A DNA stretch of 41,544 nucleotides from Muribaculaceae bacterium (GCA_017451225.1 JAFSPZ010000009.1:1-41544); one strand, 5' to 3'; shown: positions 15,517-25,077, counted from the stretch's first letter. Made by a program: numbers and translations. Notes: a model not told the origin generated them from the letters alone.

Positions 15517-17487
15517 ATGTTGAAGATAAAGAGACTATATGTGTTCATGTTAAAGACATTTTTGCCTTTATTCATGATGACATTCTTCATTTGTCTGTTT
15601 ATCGTGATAATGCAGTTCCTGTGGAAGTACATCGACGAGCTGGTGGGCAAAGGGTTGAGTGTTGACTTGATAGCCGAGCTCTTCTTCTATGCCGCGCTGT
15701 CGATGGTGCCGCTGGCCTTGCCGTTGTCCATTTTGCTGGCGTCGCTCATGACTTTTGGTAATCTAGGAGAGCATTTCGAGCTCACGGCGATGAAGTCGAG
15801 CGGAATCTCTCTGCTCAAGGTTATGAAGCCGCTCACGTGGTTTATTGCTCTCGTGAGCATTGGCGCTTTCTTTTTCCAGAACAATGTGCTGCCGCAGTCG
15901 CAGGTGAAGATGTGGACGCTATTGTTCTCTATGCGTCAAAAGTCGCCAACTCTCGACATTCCCGAGGGCGCCATCTACAACCAGATTCCTGGCTACAATC
16001 TTTATGTAAAGCAGAAAAATCCTTACAACGACAAGCTCTATGGCATTCTCATCTACGATGTCTCAACCACGTCGACCTATCCTCGCATTGTGGCAGCCGA
16101 TTCGGGAAGCCTGTCGATGAACGACAAGAAGACTCATCTAATTCTCACTCTTGATCACGGAAACTGGTACGAGGACCTCACAACGGGCACAACCATGTCC
16201 AACGAGCTCGGCAGCGAGATGTACCGTCGTGAGGCTTTCAAGCATAAAGAGATAATAATTCCCTACGACGACAATTTCTCCCGCATGGATGACGATGCTA
16301 TGCGCAACGAGTACATTGGCAAGAACATTACCGAGTTGCGTCGCACTATCGACTCGGTGAGCGTGAGAGTTGACTCGGTGGGCAACCAGGTAGGGAAGGA
16401 ATTGCGCGTGGCAAACAGTGTTGGCGTACCCACAGCGCGCATAGTGAACTATAAAACTAGCGATAAATCGGTCAAAGTGAAGCTCGTCAAGCCTGTGAAG
16501 TTGTCGCATTACATTGATTTTGACTCCATCCTTGGCAGTTTCACGCCCACTACCCGCAAGATGATTGCTAATGCAGCAGTCAACAATCTCAAGATGGACA
16601 AGCAAGCCTATGAATTTAAGAGTTATGCTATGGAAGATGATAATTTCACCATAAGGCGTCACAAGATAGAACTTCAAAAGAAGTTCACCCTCTCGCTGGC
16701 ATGCCTTATCTTCTTCTTCATTGGTGCGCCATTGGGAGCCATCATCAGGAAGGGTGGATTGGGAACTCCTATTGTTATTTCGGTGCTCCTGTTCATTGTC
16801 TATTACATCTTTGACAACTCTGGCTACAAGCTTGCTCGCGACGGCCGTTGGCCTGTGTGGCAAGGCATTTGGCTCAGCTCGGCTGTATTGCTGCCACTGG
16901 GCATATTCTTGACCAAGAAGGCTATCGACGATTCGGCAGTGTTCAATGCCGATGCCTACCGCAACTTCTTCCGCCGATTGCTGGGTCTGCATCAAACTCG
17001 CCATCTCACTCTCAAGGAGGTTATCATTGAGGAGGTCGACACCGTTACTGCTCTCGACAAGATTGCTCAGCTCAAGCAGCATTGCAGCGAGTTCCTCGAC
17101 AAGTACAAAGGCCGTCAGAGTTATATGACTTATCTCCAGGAAGGCTATGATAAAAACATGTTGCGTGACCTCACTGCCGAGGTAGAGTCGGTGGTTGACT
17201 ATCTGTCCAACTCACGCAATCAGCTCATTCTCAACAAGGCGATGGATTTCCCCATCTTGCGTCAGTTACTCACCTATCATGTGACCAACTACAAGCAGGT
17301 GGGCATGGCACTTGCCGTTGTCTTCCCTGTGGGACTGCCGCTTTACCTTGTGGGAATCAGACACCAGGCCAATTTGAAACGAGAGCTCAAGACCACACGT
17401 CGTGTGTGTGACGAGATTACCGATATAATGACTCAAGACATAAACGATACACAAGAAAACATGCAGCAAGAGATTGTTGCCCAATAA
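15517..17487 (+). CDS. LptF/LptG-type lipopolysaccharide export permease, long form
   Basis: This YjgP/YjgQ-family inner-membrane protein should be part of the LPS transporter that passes lipopolysaccharide from the inner membrane to the periplasmic bridge. Helices are seen near residues 10-35, 50-80 and 100-120. A periplasmic jelly-roll region follows (about 130-390). More helices lie at about 390-470 ([21 protein letters not shown]). The protein has 656 residues against about 360 for the E. coli subunits. It carries a C-terminal extension (about 475-650) with a further helix pair near 595-615, a form I know from Bacteroidetes. Its stop is one base before the ribBA ATG, so the two are co-translated. 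Confidence 0.9.
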   Translation: MLKIKRLYVFMLKTFLPLFMMTFFICLFIVIMQFLWKYIDELVGKGLSVDLIAELFFYAALSMVPLALPLSILLASLMTFGNLGEHFELTAMKSSGISLLKVMKPLTWFIALVSIGAFFFQNNVLPQSQVKMWTLLFSMRQKSPTLDIPEGAIYNQIPGYNLYVKQKNPYNDKLYGILIYDVSTTSTYPRIVAADSGSLSMNDKKTHLILTLDHGNWYEDLTTGTTMSNELGSEMYRREAFKHKEIIIPYDDNFSRMDDDAMRNEYIGKNITELRRTIDSVSVRVDSVGNQVGKELRVANSVGVPTARIVNYKTSDKSVKVKLVKPVKLSHYIDFDSILGSFTPTTRKMIANAAVNNLKMDKQAYEFKSYAMEDDNFTIRRHKIELQKKFTLSLACLIFFFIGAPLGAIIRKGGLGTPIVISVLLFIVYYIFDNSGYKLARDGRWPVWQGIWLSSAVLLPLGIFLTKKAIDDSAVFNADAYRNFFRRLLGLHQTRHLTLKEVIIEEVDTVTALDKIAQLKQHCSEFLDKYKGRQSYMTYLQEGYDKNMLRDLTAEVESVVDYLSNSRNQLILNKAMDFPILRQLLTYHVTNYKQVGMALAVVFPVGLPLYLVGIRHQANLKRELKTTRRVCDEITDIMTQDINDTQENMQQEIVAQ

Positions 17488-17488
17488 T

Positions 17489-18712
17489 ATGACAAATAAC
17501 GAAGAACTCAAATTAAATACTATTGATGAGGCCATTGAGCAGTTTCGCAAGGGCGAATTTGTTATCGTGGTCGATGATGAGGACCGTGAGAACGAGGGTG
17601 ATTTCATTATCGCCGCCGAGTACATTACCGAGGAGAAAGTCAACTTCATGATGAGCGAGGGCAGGGGAGTGCTATGCACGCCTGTCACTGCTGAGCGTTG
17701 TAAGCAGCTGGGGCTCACTATGCAGGTTGATGACAACACTTCCATGCTGGGCACTCCGTTTACCGTTACCATCGACAAGCTCGAGGGATGCACTACTGGC
17801 GTGTCGATGCACGACCGTGCCGAGACAATTCGTCACCTCGCCAATCCCGACGCTAAGCCTCAGGATTTTGGTCGTCCGGGTCACATCAACCCTCTGCGTG
17901 CCCAGGACAAGGGCGTGCTCAAGCGCGCAGGCCACACCGAGGCTGCAATCGACCTCACTCGTCTTGCCGGAATGCAACCAGCGGCAGCCCTCATCGAGAT
18001 TATCAACCCCGACGGCACTATGGCACGGTTGCCACAGCTAATGCAGGTGGCTCGCAAGTTCAACATGCCCATCGTTTCCATCAAGGATCTCATTGCCTAT
18101 CGTTTGCGCACCGAGAAGATTGTCGAGGTGGGTGAGATGGTCGACATGCCTACCCACTATGGCCACTTCAAGCTCATTCCTTTCAAGCAGCTTAATAATG
18201 GTCTCGAGCACATTGCTCTCATCAAGGGCGAGTGGACCGAGGATGAGCCGCTTCTAGTGCGTGTACACTCTTCTTGCGCCACTGGCGACATCTTCGGGTC
18301 GATGCGTTGTGAGTGCGGCGAGCAGCTTCACAAGGCCATGCAGATGATTGAGGCCGAAGGCAAGGGGCTCATCGTCTATATGAACCAGGAAGGCCGTGGA
18401 ATTGGACTGATGAACAAAATTAAGGCTTACAAACTGCAGCAGGAAGAAGGATTAGACACCGTTGATGCTAACACACACCTGGGATTCAAACCCGACGAGA
18501 GAGACTATGGTGTGGGAGCAAACATACTCCGGATTCTGGGTGTGAAAAAAATGCGCTTGATGACCAACAACCCAGTGAAGCGCGTCGGCCTAGAGAGCTA
18601 CGGCCTCGAAGTGGTCGAGAACGTCCCAATCGAGGTCATGCCCAACAAGTATAACCGCTTTTACATGCACACCAAAAAGGAACGCATGGGGCACAACTTG
18701 AAAAACGTGTAG
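17489..18712 (+). CDS. ribBA: Bifunctional DHBP synthase / GTP cyclohydrolase II
   Basis: The protein supplies both precursors of riboflavin synthesis. The N-terminal RibB domain makes 3,4-dihydroxy-2-butanone 4-phosphate from ribulose 5-phosphate, and the C-terminal RibA domain opens GTP. From ATG 17489 it has 407 residues. RibB signatures are [11 protein letters not shown] (about 29-39), MTAE-like CTPVTAERC and [11 protein letters not shown]. RibA shows the zinc site in [18 protein letters not shown] and the catalytic segment NQEGRGIGL. Upstream in-frame TTG codons inside the permease gene are less credible starts. No FMN riboswitch is seen; expression depends on the operon promoter at 14681. 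A terminator follows. Confidence 0.97.
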   Translation: MTNNEELKLNTIDEAIEQFRKGEFVIVVDDEDRENEGDFIIAAEYITEEKVNFMMSEGRGVLCTPVTAERCKQLGLTMQVDDNTSMLGTPFTVTIDKLEGCTTGVSMHDRAETIRHLANPDAKPQDFGRPGHINPLRAQDKGVLKRAGHTEAAIDLTRLAGMQPAAALIEIINPDGTMARLPQLMQVARKFNMPIVSIKDLIAYRLRTEKIVEVGEMVDMPTHYGHFKLIPFKQLNNGLEHIALIKGEWTEDEPLLVRVHSSCATGDIFGSMRCECGEQLHKAMQMIEAEGKGLIVYMNQEGRGIGLMNKIKAYKLQQEEGLDTVDANTHLGFKPDERDYGVGANILRILGVKKMRLMTNNPVKRVGLESYGLEVVENVPIEVMPNKYNRFYMHTKKERMGHNLKNV

Positions 18713-18767
18713 TCAATTGTGCTTTGAAAAAGTGGTATCAACCAATACCCATCTGGTGGTATAATCA

Positions 18768-18806
18768 ATCAAAAGGTCGTTAAGGATTATATGGCGACCT
18801 TTTGAT
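18768..18806 (+). terminator. Terminator after ribBA
   Basis: ATCAAAAGGTCG (18768-18779) and CGACCTTTTGAT (18795-18806) form a perfect 12-bp stem with a 15-nt loop, followed by TTTTC. The rest of 18713-19003 is AT-rich and holds only the next promoter. Confidence 0.75.
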
Positions 18807-18937
18807 TTTCTAAATGTTTTCCTATTAGCAGATACCATAATGACTTACAATAGATGTGTTTTACGGTATTTTTTTCAAAATATCTTGTATTTTGATGAAA
18901 AATACACTAAAAATTTTAAAATGTGACAATTAATGCC

Positions 18938-18945
18938 TACTTTTG
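18938..18945 (+). promoter_or_regulatory. -7 box of the OmpA-family gene
   Basis: TACTTTTG is an exact TAnnTTTG match. The leader to ATG 19004 is about 50 nt and very AT-rich, typical of highly expressed Bacteroidetes outer-membrane protein genes. Confidence 0.55.
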
Positions 18946-19003
18946 CAGTTTGAGTTAATAGAATAGGTTTTTTAAAAGAGTATATGTTTAAAATTTTTTT
19001 AGT

Positions 19004-20251
19004 ATGAAAAAAATCATTTTACTTGCAGTTGCTGCCATGACTTTGAGCGCAGCATCGGCTCAAGTTACTGTAGAAGGTAACAAATTGTTTGACAACATCT
19101 CGGTGACTTTGAAGGGTGGTATGGTATCTCCATTCCAGCACTATGCATTCTGGAAGAGCGCCCGCGGTGTGGGTGGTTTGGAAATCCGCAAACAGTTGAC
19201 TCCAATCTTTGGACTCGGTGTTGAAGGTGAGTGGTCAATCAACACTTCTTCATGGCTGAAACCCTACGGAGAGCACTCTTCGGTTTGGGGATTCCACAGC
19301 AAAACCATCGTTGACCATCAGCTCGTTGGTGGTTTCGGTACTGTTAGCCTTACCAATCTGCTTCTTGGTTATCTTGGCATTCCTCGCACCCTCGATGTAG
19401 AGGCTGTTGCAGGAGCAGGATGGTGGCACGCCTACAAGACTGGCGAGATAGCTGGTCCCGAAGACGATCCCGTCGAAGCTGCCGACAAGAACTCATGGTA
19501 TACCAAGGCAGGTCTTAACCTGAACTGGAACATAGGAGAGTCGAAGGCTGTAACTTTGTCGTTGAAGCCAGCAGTGGTTTGGTACATGGGCCGTGGCGCC
19601 AAACAGCAGACCAATGCTTTTAACGCCAACACAGCAGCTGTAGAGATTGAGGCTGGTCTTACCTACCACTTTAAGAACCACACTGGTGCTCACTACATGA
19701 CTCTGTGCCCCATGCGTTACACTCAGAGCGATGTTGATGCCATCAACGCTCAGGTCAACGACCTGCGCAACCAGCTGGGTAATGCCCGCGCCGAGGTTGA
19801 TGCCGCCAACGCCCGTGCAGCACGCCTGCAAAAAGAGCTCGAGGAATGCAACCAGCGCAAGAACAAAGTTGAGTATGTGACTAAGACTGAGACTAAAACC
19901 AATGTTATTGACAACAGCGTTGAGAACCTCGAGACTTACGTTTACTTCGAGATTGGCAAGAGCGTGGTTAGTACTGCTCAAATGCCAAATGTTGAGCGCG
20001 TGGCTATCTTTATGAAGAACCACCCCGAGGCTACCTGCATCATCAAGGGTTATGCTTCTAAGGACGGTCCTGAAGACCTCAATATCCGCCTCGCCAACGC
20101 TCGCGCTAAAGCTGTTTATGACCTGCTCACCGGCAAGTACAAAATCAAGGCTAGCCGCATCCAGAGCGAGGGCAACGGCATCAGCGAGATGTTCAGCGAA
20201 CCTGAGTGGAACCGCGTTTCAATCTGCACTATCCAGAACAAATTGAAATAA
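19004..20251 (+). CDS. OmpA-family outer-membrane protein with coiled coil
   Basis: The 415-residue protein has a signal peptide (1-19, cleavage after AASA). An N-terminal beta-barrel-like region (about 25-235) is followed by a coiled coil (about 241-290, Ala/Gln/Glu heptads) and an OmpA-type peptidoglycan-binding domain (about 300-410). The domain shows YVYFEIGKSVV, GYASKDGPEDLN and LANARAKAV with Arg367. Ser352 occupies the place of the classical diaminopimelate-binding Asp, with Asp354 two residues on; GYAS variants are common in Bacteroidetes from memory. It should anchor the outer membrane to peptidoglycan. It is monocistronic, between a -7 box and a strong terminator. Confidence 0.92.
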   Translation: MKKIILLAVAAMTLSAASAQVTVEGNKLFDNISVTLKGGMVSPFQHYAFWKSARGVGGLEIRKQLTPIFGLGVEGEWSINTSSWLKPYGEHSSVWGFHSKTIVDHQLVGGFGTVSLTNLLLGYLGIPRTLDVEAVAGAGWWHAYKTGEIAGPEDDPVEAADKNSWYTKAGLNLNWNIGESKAVTLSLKPAVVWYMGRGAKQQTNAFNANTAAVEIEAGLTYHFKNHTGAHYMTLCPMRYTQSDVDAINAQVNDLRNQLGNARAEVDAANARAARLQKELEECNQRKNKVEYVTKTETKTNVIDNSVENLETYVYFEIGKSVVSTAQMPNVERVAIFMKNHPEATCIIKGYASKDGPEDLNIRLANARAKAVYDLLTGKYKIKASRIQSEGNGISEMFSEPEWNRVSICTIQNKLK

Positions 20252-20270
20252 AATTCGGAATAACAATGAA

Positions 20271-20307
20271 AGTAAAGGAGCCAGGCATTAAGCCTGGCTC
20301 CTTTACT
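20271..20307. terminator. Strong bidirectional terminator
   Basis: AGTAAAGGAGCCAGGC (20271-20286) and its exact inverse (20292-20307) form a 16-bp perfect stem with the 5-nt loop ATTAA. It lies between the convergent ompA-like and hflX genes. Confidence 0.9.
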
Positions 20308-20338
20308 ATTTTATAGAACCTCTTGAGCTTATAATTAT

Positions 20339-21577
20339 TTATCCTTCTAAATCATCATAGCGCTGGAACAGGAAGTCGTTGTAGGGGAAACGTTGGGTGT
20401 GGATGAGCTTGGCTTTCTCATAGAGTAGCTGCTTGAGCGCGTCGATGTTGATGCGTTTTTTAGCGCTGATGAACACGCAGTTGTTGCCCATGCGCGACAT
20501 CCAGGTTTCCTGCAGTTCCTCGATGGGTATGTTCTCGCGCAAGCGAGGTGTGAGGTCATCTTCGTCTTTCTCGACATAGGTGAACTGGTCAATCTTGTTG
20601 AAGACCATAATCATCTCTTTATTGCCAGCGTCACACACGTCTTGCAGAGTTCTGTTAACTACTTCTATCTGCTCCTCAAACTGTGGATGCGAAATGTCTA
20701 CCACATGGATGAGCAGGTCGCTGTCGCGAACCTCGTCGAGCGTTGTCTTGAACGATTCCACAAGGTGATGAGGCAGCTTGCGGATAAAGCCGACGGTGTC
20801 GGTCAAAAGAAAGGGTAGGTTGTCTATGACAACTTTGCGCACTGTGGTGTCGAGGGTGGCAAAAAGCTTGTTCTCGGCAAACACGTCGCTCTTGCTGAGC
20901 ATGTTCATGATGGTTGACTTGCCCACATTGGTATAGCCCACAAGCGCCACGCGCGTTAGCTTGCCGCGGTTCTTGCGCTGGATGGTCTTCTGCTTATCCC
21001 AGTTTGCGAGCTTTTGCTTGAGCAGAGAAATCTTTTGCTTGACGATGCGGCGGTCGGTCTCAATCTGTTCCTCACCAGGACCGCGCATACCAATACCTCC
21101 TCGCTGACGCTCAAGGTGGGTCCACATGCCCGCGAGCCTGGGCAGCAGATACTGGTATTGCGCCAATTCGACTTGCATCTTGGCATTGGCGGTCTGAGCA
21201 CGCTTGGCAAAGATGTCGAGAATCAAGCTCGTGCGGTCTAGAACTTTCACCTTAAGCTCCTTCTCGATGTTTGATACCTGCTTGGGGCTGAGGTCATCGT
21301 CGAAGATGGCAAGATTGATGTCGTTCTGCTCGATATAGAGAGCTATCTCCTCAAGTTTGCCCTTGCCAACGAAGGTGGTGCGGTTGGGAGCGTCACACTT
21401 TTGAGTAAATTTCTTCACTGTGACGGCACCCGCAGTCTCGGCGAGGAAATCAAGCTCGTCGAGATATTCTTTGGCTTTAGACTCGTTTTGTTGAGGAGTT
21501 ATAAGCCCCACAAGCACTGCCCGCTCTTCTTCAACGGTGCTCACGCTATGTCGTTTCTGATCGTCAAGTAATCCCAT
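20339..21577 (-). CDS. hflX: GTPase HflX
   Basis: HflX is a ribosome-associated GTPase that splits stalled or stress-inactivated 70S ribosomes. The 412 residues show the N-terminal HflX domain (about 18-205, with FVGKGKLEEI at 69-78 and the linker GIGMRGPGEEQIETDRR). The G domain has G1 GYTNVGKST (214-222), DTVGFIRKLP, NKIDQF and the SAKK motif. Length is normal. It has its own promoter at 21606-21636. Upstream on the same strand, a terminator separates it from the Skp-like lipoprotein gene. Confidence 0.97.
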   Translation of the reverse strand: MGLLDDQKRHSVSTVEEERAVLVGLITPQQNESKAKEYLDELDFLAETAGAVTVKKFTQKCDAPNRTTFVGKGKLEEIALYIEQNDINLAIFDDDLSPKQVSNIEKELKVKVLDRTSLILDIFAKRAQTANAKMQVELAQYQYLLPRLAGMWTHLERQRGGIGMRGPGEEQIETDRRIVKQKISLLKQKLANWDKQKTIQRKNRGKLTRVALVGYTNVGKSTIMNMLSKSDVFAENKLFATLDTTVRKVVIDNLPFLLTDTVGFIRKLPHHLVESFKTTLDEVRDSDLLIHVVDISHPQFEEQIEVVNRTLQDVCDAGNKEMIMVFNKIDQFTYVEKDEDDLTPRLRENIPIEELQETWMSRMGNNCVFISAKKRINIDALKQLLYEKAKLIHTQRFPYNDFLFQRYDDLEG

Positions 21578-21605
21578 AAATATATAATGTATTTCCTAGA
21601 AAGTG

Positions 21606-21636
21606 CAAAGATAATGAAAAAACGCATTTCAGGCAA
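21606..21636 (-). promoter_or_regulatory. Promoter of hflX
   Basis: On the minus strand, TTG (21636-21634), a 20-nt spacer and TATCTTTG (21613-21606), a perfect -7 box. Confidence 0.6.
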
Positions 21637-21637
21637 G

Positions 21638-21668
21638 AAAAAACACCACTGCCGGTGGGGCAGTGGTG
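21638..21668 (-). terminator. Terminator of the Skp-like lipoprotein gene
   Basis: CACCACTGCC (21644-21653) and GGCAGTGGTG (21659-21668) form a perfect 10-bp stem with a 5-nt loop. On the minus strand it is followed by six T residues. Confidence 0.85.
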
Positions 21669-21695
21669 ATTGTGTGATATCATCGTAAAGCGTGA

Positions 21696-22337
21696 TTATT
21701 TCTTTGCAACCTTGGTGTAACGCTTGTTGAGACCCTCAATAACCTGATCGGTAACATCAAGGCTTGGGTTGATGTAGAGGGTTGCTGCTTTGTAAAGAAT
21801 TACATCATAGTTGTTCTGCTTAGCAAAGTCTTTCAAGAAGTTGTCGACCGAGTCGGTGAGCTGCTTCTGGCTCAGCTGCATCTGGTTAGTAGCGTTTTGC
21901 TGAAGCTTGCCGATTTCGGCTTCGGCATTCTTTTGCATCTCTTCAACCTTTTTCTGCTGCTCTACAGTGATGAATTTATCTTTCTCAACTTGTACAACCT
22001 GATTTGGGTCCATTTGACCTGCCATAACTTTAGGTGTAGTAGTTGCGATAGCATTCTTGACGAACTCTTCTATCTGATTCTGGTGCTTCTTGCCGGCTTG
22101 TTCTATCTCGTTGCTCAGGCGCGTCTCCATTTCCTGGAAATCCTTAGCAAGATTATAGCTCTTGGTCACAGAGTCCTGATCAATGTATCTGATTTCTACA
22201 TGTTGTCCAGGCTTGGCAGGAGCAACTTTTTCTTGTTTCTTGGTTTCTTTCTTGTTGTCTTGGTTGCAAGCTCCCATGGTAATTGTCAGGGCCATAGCGA
22301 GCACTGCAAGTTTCATTAAGTTCTTTAAATTGTTCAT
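21696..22337 (-). CDS. Skp/OmpH-family periplasmic lipoprotein
   Basis: The 213-residue protein has a lipoprotein signal with a lipobox TMGAC (Cys24), so it should be lipid-anchored in the periplasm. A Lys/Glu-rich linker follows. A long helical region (about 60-165) is rich in Gln, Glu and Lys, as in the tentacles of the OmpH/Skp chaperone. A short conserved end (NNYDVILYKAATLYINPSLDVT) matches the base of Skp-type proteins. Skp is normally soluble, so the lipid anchor is a deviation. It may hold outer-membrane proteins during export; the exact role is inference. A 56-aa membrane protein gene lies 27 nt upstream in the same transcript. Confidence 0.82.
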   Translation of the reverse strand: MNNLKNLMKLAVLAMALTITMGACNQDNKKETKKQEKVAPAKPGQHVEIRYIDQDSVTKSYNLAKDFQEMETRLSNEIEQAGKKHQNQIEEFVKNAIATTTPKVMAGQMDPNQVVQVEKDKFITVEQQKKVEEMQKNAEAEIGKLQQNATNQMQLSQKQLTDSVDNFLKDFAKQNNYDVILYKAATLYINPSLDVTDQVIEGLNKRYTKVAKK

Positions 22338-22364
22338 TTCAGTATAATAGTTATTAATTTTTTG

Positions 22365-22535
22365 TCATTTGTAGTATTCGTCGTGCTGCACACACTTGAT
22401 TCCACGTTTCTTCATCTCGGGATTGCTGCCAATGTGAGTATTGGGAAATTTTCCACCTTTCACAAAGAAGACCTTTACTCCCAGCAAAAGGATAGCAATT
22501 CCTACCAGAATTATGGTTAAAAGAAGTATCTTCAC
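22365..22535 (-). CDS. Small 56-aa membrane protein (GTG start)
   Basis: On the minus strand GTG 22535 opens a 56-codon frame. The protein starts KILLLTIILVGIAILLLGV (residues 2-20), a single membrane helix. It then has KGGKFPNTHIGSNPEMKKRG and CVQHDEYYK at the C-terminus. I recognise this pattern from short Bacteroidales membrane proteins of unknown function. A -7 box TAAATTTG lies just upstream, giving a leader of about 17-20 nt, and no in-frame ATG exists. It sits 27 nt before the Skp-like lipoprotein gene, so the two are probably one operon. Confidence 0.8.
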   Translation of the reverse strand: MKILLLTIILVGIAILLLGVKVFFVKGGKFPNTHIGSNPEMKKRGIKCVQHDEYYK

Positions 22536-22558
22536 GACGTTATTCTTAAAAAAGCATG

Positions 22559-22566
22559 CAAATTTA
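22559..22566 (-). promoter_or_regulatory. -7 box of the small membrane protein / Skp-like operon
   Basis: The minus strand reads TAAATTTG, an exact TAnnTTTG match, 24 nt upstream of the GTG start. No -33 TTTG is visible. Confidence 0.5.
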
Positions 22567-22697
22567 AAAAAGGTTTCTGATAAATTGCTGATTATTTAAA
22601 AAAAAATTGTAATTTAGCGGTGGCAAAAAGCCTTATTTAACAATTATTTTGGAACAGCTAATTTAACTAATAATTTTTACTAAAAAATTAACTTACT

Positions 22698-24176
22698 ATG
22701 ACTATTAAAGAATTGAATCCACAGGCTGTGTGGTCCATCTTTGACGAGATCACCAAGGTTCCCCGTCCATCGGGTAACGAAGAAGGCAAGTTAGACAAAA
22801 TCCGCGCATGGCTCGTGGACTTCGCCAAGAAACACAATCTGGAATACAAGGTTGACAAGACTGGTAACGTGGCAATTTTCAGGCCAGCAGCACCCGGCTA
22901 CGAGAAATGCAAGGGCATCGTGCTGCAAGGCCACATGGACATGGTGGCTGAAAAAGGCCCCGGTTCAACCCACAACTTCGACACCGACCCCATCGAGACT
23001 ATCATAGACGGCGAGTGGGTTCGCGCCAACAACACAACTCTTGGAGCCGACGACGGCATGGGACTCGCCATTGCACTTGCTGCAGTAATCGAACCATCAC
23101 TCCAGTGTGGTCCACTAGAGGCACTTGCTACCGTTGACGAGGAGACTGGTCTCACTGGTGCAAGCAATATTGAAGCCGACATGCTCGTTGGAGACTATCT
23201 TCTTAACCTCGACGAGGAGGAAGATGGCGTGATCACAATGGGTTGTGCCGGTGGTCTGGTGAGCATCTTCAAGTTCAACTACAAGCCTGAGGCAGCTCCC
23301 AAGGATCGCATTTACTTTGAGATTAAGTTTGAGCACTTGCACGGCGGTCACAGTGGTGCTGATATCCACCTGGGTTATGCTACTACTACCAAGCTTAGTA
23401 GCCGCCTGTTGTGGAACATTGGTGCCGAGATGGACTATGTGCTAGCATGCATCGATGCTGGTAATCTGCACAATGCTATCGCCCATGCTGCTACAGTTGT
23501 AGTAGGTATCAAGCCTGAGGATAAGGAGAAGCTTAGCGTTGTTCTTAACACTTTCATTGCTGATGTTAAGAACGAGTACAAGCGCACCGAGCCTAAGATG
23601 CAAATCACTTGCAAGAGCGTAGACGTTCCCGAGACAATTATCGACACCGACACTGCACGTCGAGTTGTTGACGCAGTTTATGCTGCTCCTCACGGCATCG
23701 CTGCCATGAGCATGGAGATTCCTGGTCTCGTTGAGACTTCGACCAACCTTGCTAGCGTTAAGATGCGCGACGGAAATCAGATTGTTATAGAGATGTTCCA
23801 CCGCTCGTCAATCGAGAGTGGAAAGTATGACCTCACCCACAAGTGCGAAACAATCTTCCGTCTGGCTGGTGCCAACGAGATTATCAGTGAGGGTGGATAC
23901 CAGGGATGGGAACCCATCGCCGACAGCCACCTCCTCACCGTTGCACAAGAACAATGGGAGAAACTCTTTGGTATTAAGCCCGAGGTAAGAGCCATCCATG
24001 CAGGTCTTGAGTGCGGTCTGTTCCTAAAGGCACGTCCCGACATGGAGATGATTTCTTTTGGTCCTACACTGCGCGATGTGCATTCGCCAGCTGAGCGCTG
24101 CCACATCCCCGCTGTGGATAAGGCATGGAAGCAAGTTCAGGCAATCCTAAAGGCCCTTGCCGAGGAGAGCAAGTAA
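22698..24176 (+). CDS. pepD: Aminoacyl-histidine dipeptidase (cytosol nonspecific dipeptidase)
   Basis: PepD is an M20-family metallopeptidase that cleaves Xaa-His and other dipeptides in the cytosol. The 492 residues match the family. The metal site is visible as His79 and Asp81 in LQGHMDMV, Asp118 in LGADDGMG, and Glu148/Glu149 in VDEETGLTGA. The lid domain follows, with HGGHSGADIH (about 214-223). The C-terminal LECGLF and FGPTLRDVHSPAER segments complete the active site. No signal peptide is present. A terminator lies 24 nt after the stop. Promoter candidates in 22600-22690 match only imperfectly. Confidence 0.97.
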   Translation: MTIKELNPQAVWSIFDEITKVPRPSGNEEGKLDKIRAWLVDFAKKHNLEYKVDKTGNVAIFRPAAPGYEKCKGIVLQGHMDMVAEKGPGSTHNFDTDPIETIIDGEWVRANNTTLGADDGMGLAIALAAVIEPSLQCGPLEALATVDEETGLTGASNIEADMLVGDYLLNLDEEEDGVITMGCAGGLVSIFKFNYKPEAAPKDRIYFEIKFEHLHGGHSGADIHLGYATTTKLSSRLLWNIGAEMDYVLACIDAGNLHNAIAHAATVVVGIKPEDKEKLSVVLNTFIADVKNEYKRTEPKMQITCKSVDVPETIIDTDTARRVVDAVYAAPHGIAAMSMEIPGLVETSTNLASVKMRDGNQIVIEMFHRSSIESGKYDLTHKCETIFRLAGANEIISEGGYQGWEPIADSHLLTVAQEQWEKLFGIKPEVRAIHAGLECGLFLKARPDMEMISFGPTLRDVHSPAERCHIPAVDKAWKQVQAILKALAEESK

Positions 24177-24200
24177 AAATACTATCGTAGTTTAAAAATG

Positions 24201-24233
24201 AGCTGGTGCAGAATCCTGTGCCAGCTTTTTTTA
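24201..24233 (+). terminator. Terminator after pepD
   Basis: AGCTGGTGCAG (24201-24211) pairs with CTGTGCCAGCT (24216-24226) with two G-U pairs and a 4-nt loop, followed by a run of T. Nothing coding is seen from here to 24394. Confidence 0.85.
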
Positions 24234-24394
24234 TTATTGACTTTTTTGCTCGTTTTATTACAAAGCAGTGGGGGGACTCCTTATCCACTCATACGCAATA
24301 GAATAATAAAAGCCACCCAGATTTATGTTGGAAGGCTTTGTTTTATTGAGGTTGGGTTGTGTGATTGGCTTAATTGAGGACTACAATAAAACAA

Positions 24395-24422
24395 GCTGCA
24401 TCGCATTTTATTGCGATGCAGC
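24395..24422 (-). terminator. Terminator of the double-psi beta-barrel gene
   Basis: GCTGCATCGCA (24395-24405) and TGCGATGCAGC (24412-24422) form a perfect 11-bp stem with a 6-nt loop. On the minus strand a TTGTTTTATTG tract follows. Confidence 0.7.
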
Positions 24423-24450
24423 CTGTTAAATAATTGTGGTTTGAGAGGAA

Positions 24451-24837
24451 TTATGATGACTTCTTTCTAATTTGCACCTTCATTGGTGAGGTGAAGCCTG
24501 TTTTGTCTCCTCTAGGCAACAGGATGTCGATGTGGTTGCGCTTGCGAGGTCCCATTTTATCTTTTACGATCCACACACCGTTAAGGTTGGGGTTGGAACA
24601 CTCAATGATAACTTCATCACCCATTTTCACGTCCAGCTTGCTGAACAAGTCGCGGGAGAGTGCAATCCATCGAATCTCTAAATTCTTAAGTTTGTTATTG
24701 TCGATTCTAGAGCCGCTTGCTGTAACCCAACCAGCGCCTCCCATGCCAGGGTGATACTTTGTGGCTCTCACAGTCACTTGTCCACTTGCGCCTAACGAAC
24801 AGATCAATAACACTAATAAAAATAAAGCTTTACGCAT
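24451..24837 (-). CDS. Secreted RlpA/3D-like double-psi beta-barrel protein
   Basis: The 128-residue product has a signal peptide (MRKALFLLVLLICSLGASG). It then carries a single compact domain resembling the RlpA/3D double-psi beta-barrel. Landmarks are VRATKYHPG at the start, the ASGSRID turn, IALSRDLFSKL, MGDEVIIEC, the VWIVKDKMGPR segment and IDILLP near the end. RlpA-type domains cleave or bind glycan strands in peptidoglycan, but no SPOR domain is present here and a catalytic Asp cannot be assigned with certainty. It has its own promoter and terminator. Confidence 0.7.
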   Translation of the reverse strand: MRKALFLLVLLICSLGASGQVTVRATKYHPGMGGAGWVTASGSRIDNNKLKNLEIRWIALSRDLFSKLDVKMGDEVIIECSNPNLNGVWIVKDKMGPRKRNHIDILLPRGDKTGFTSPMKVQIRKKSS

Positions 24838-24917
24838 AAAAAATAATTTGGTTAATAACTGTGCTCAAGGACTAGTTGCTTAAATTTAAGCGACGTCATA
24901 ACATCCTAAAAGCGGTG

Positions 24918-24949
24918 CAAAGGTACGCATAATTTTCCAAATGACCAAA
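24918..24949 (-). promoter_or_regulatory. Promoter of the double-psi beta-barrel gene
   Basis: On the minus strand, TTTG (24949-24946), a 20-nt spacer and TACCTTTG (24925-24918), a perfect match. The leader would be about 75 nt. Confidence 0.65.
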
Positions 24950-25030
24950 TTTCTGGTATTCAGCGGTGGCCTGATTGTTGTGAAAACGTTTTCATTAACC
25001 GGTGAAAAACAATTGATTATAGTGGTATAG

Positions 25031-25077
25031 AACGATTGCCACCAGCATGAGGGTGGCCTCGGCTGGTGGCAATCGTT
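25031..25077 (-). terminator. Terminator after ftsH
   Basis: AACGATTGCCACCAGC (25031-25046) and its exact inverse (25062-25077) form a 16-bp stem with a 15-nt loop, 15 nt past the ftsH stop. There is no immediate T-run. Confidence 0.7.

Noticed and set aside
22600-22690. Promoter of pepD (TAATTTAG or TATTTTGG)
   Set aside because: Both are one mismatch from the -7 consensus with no supporting -33 element, so neither could be chosen.
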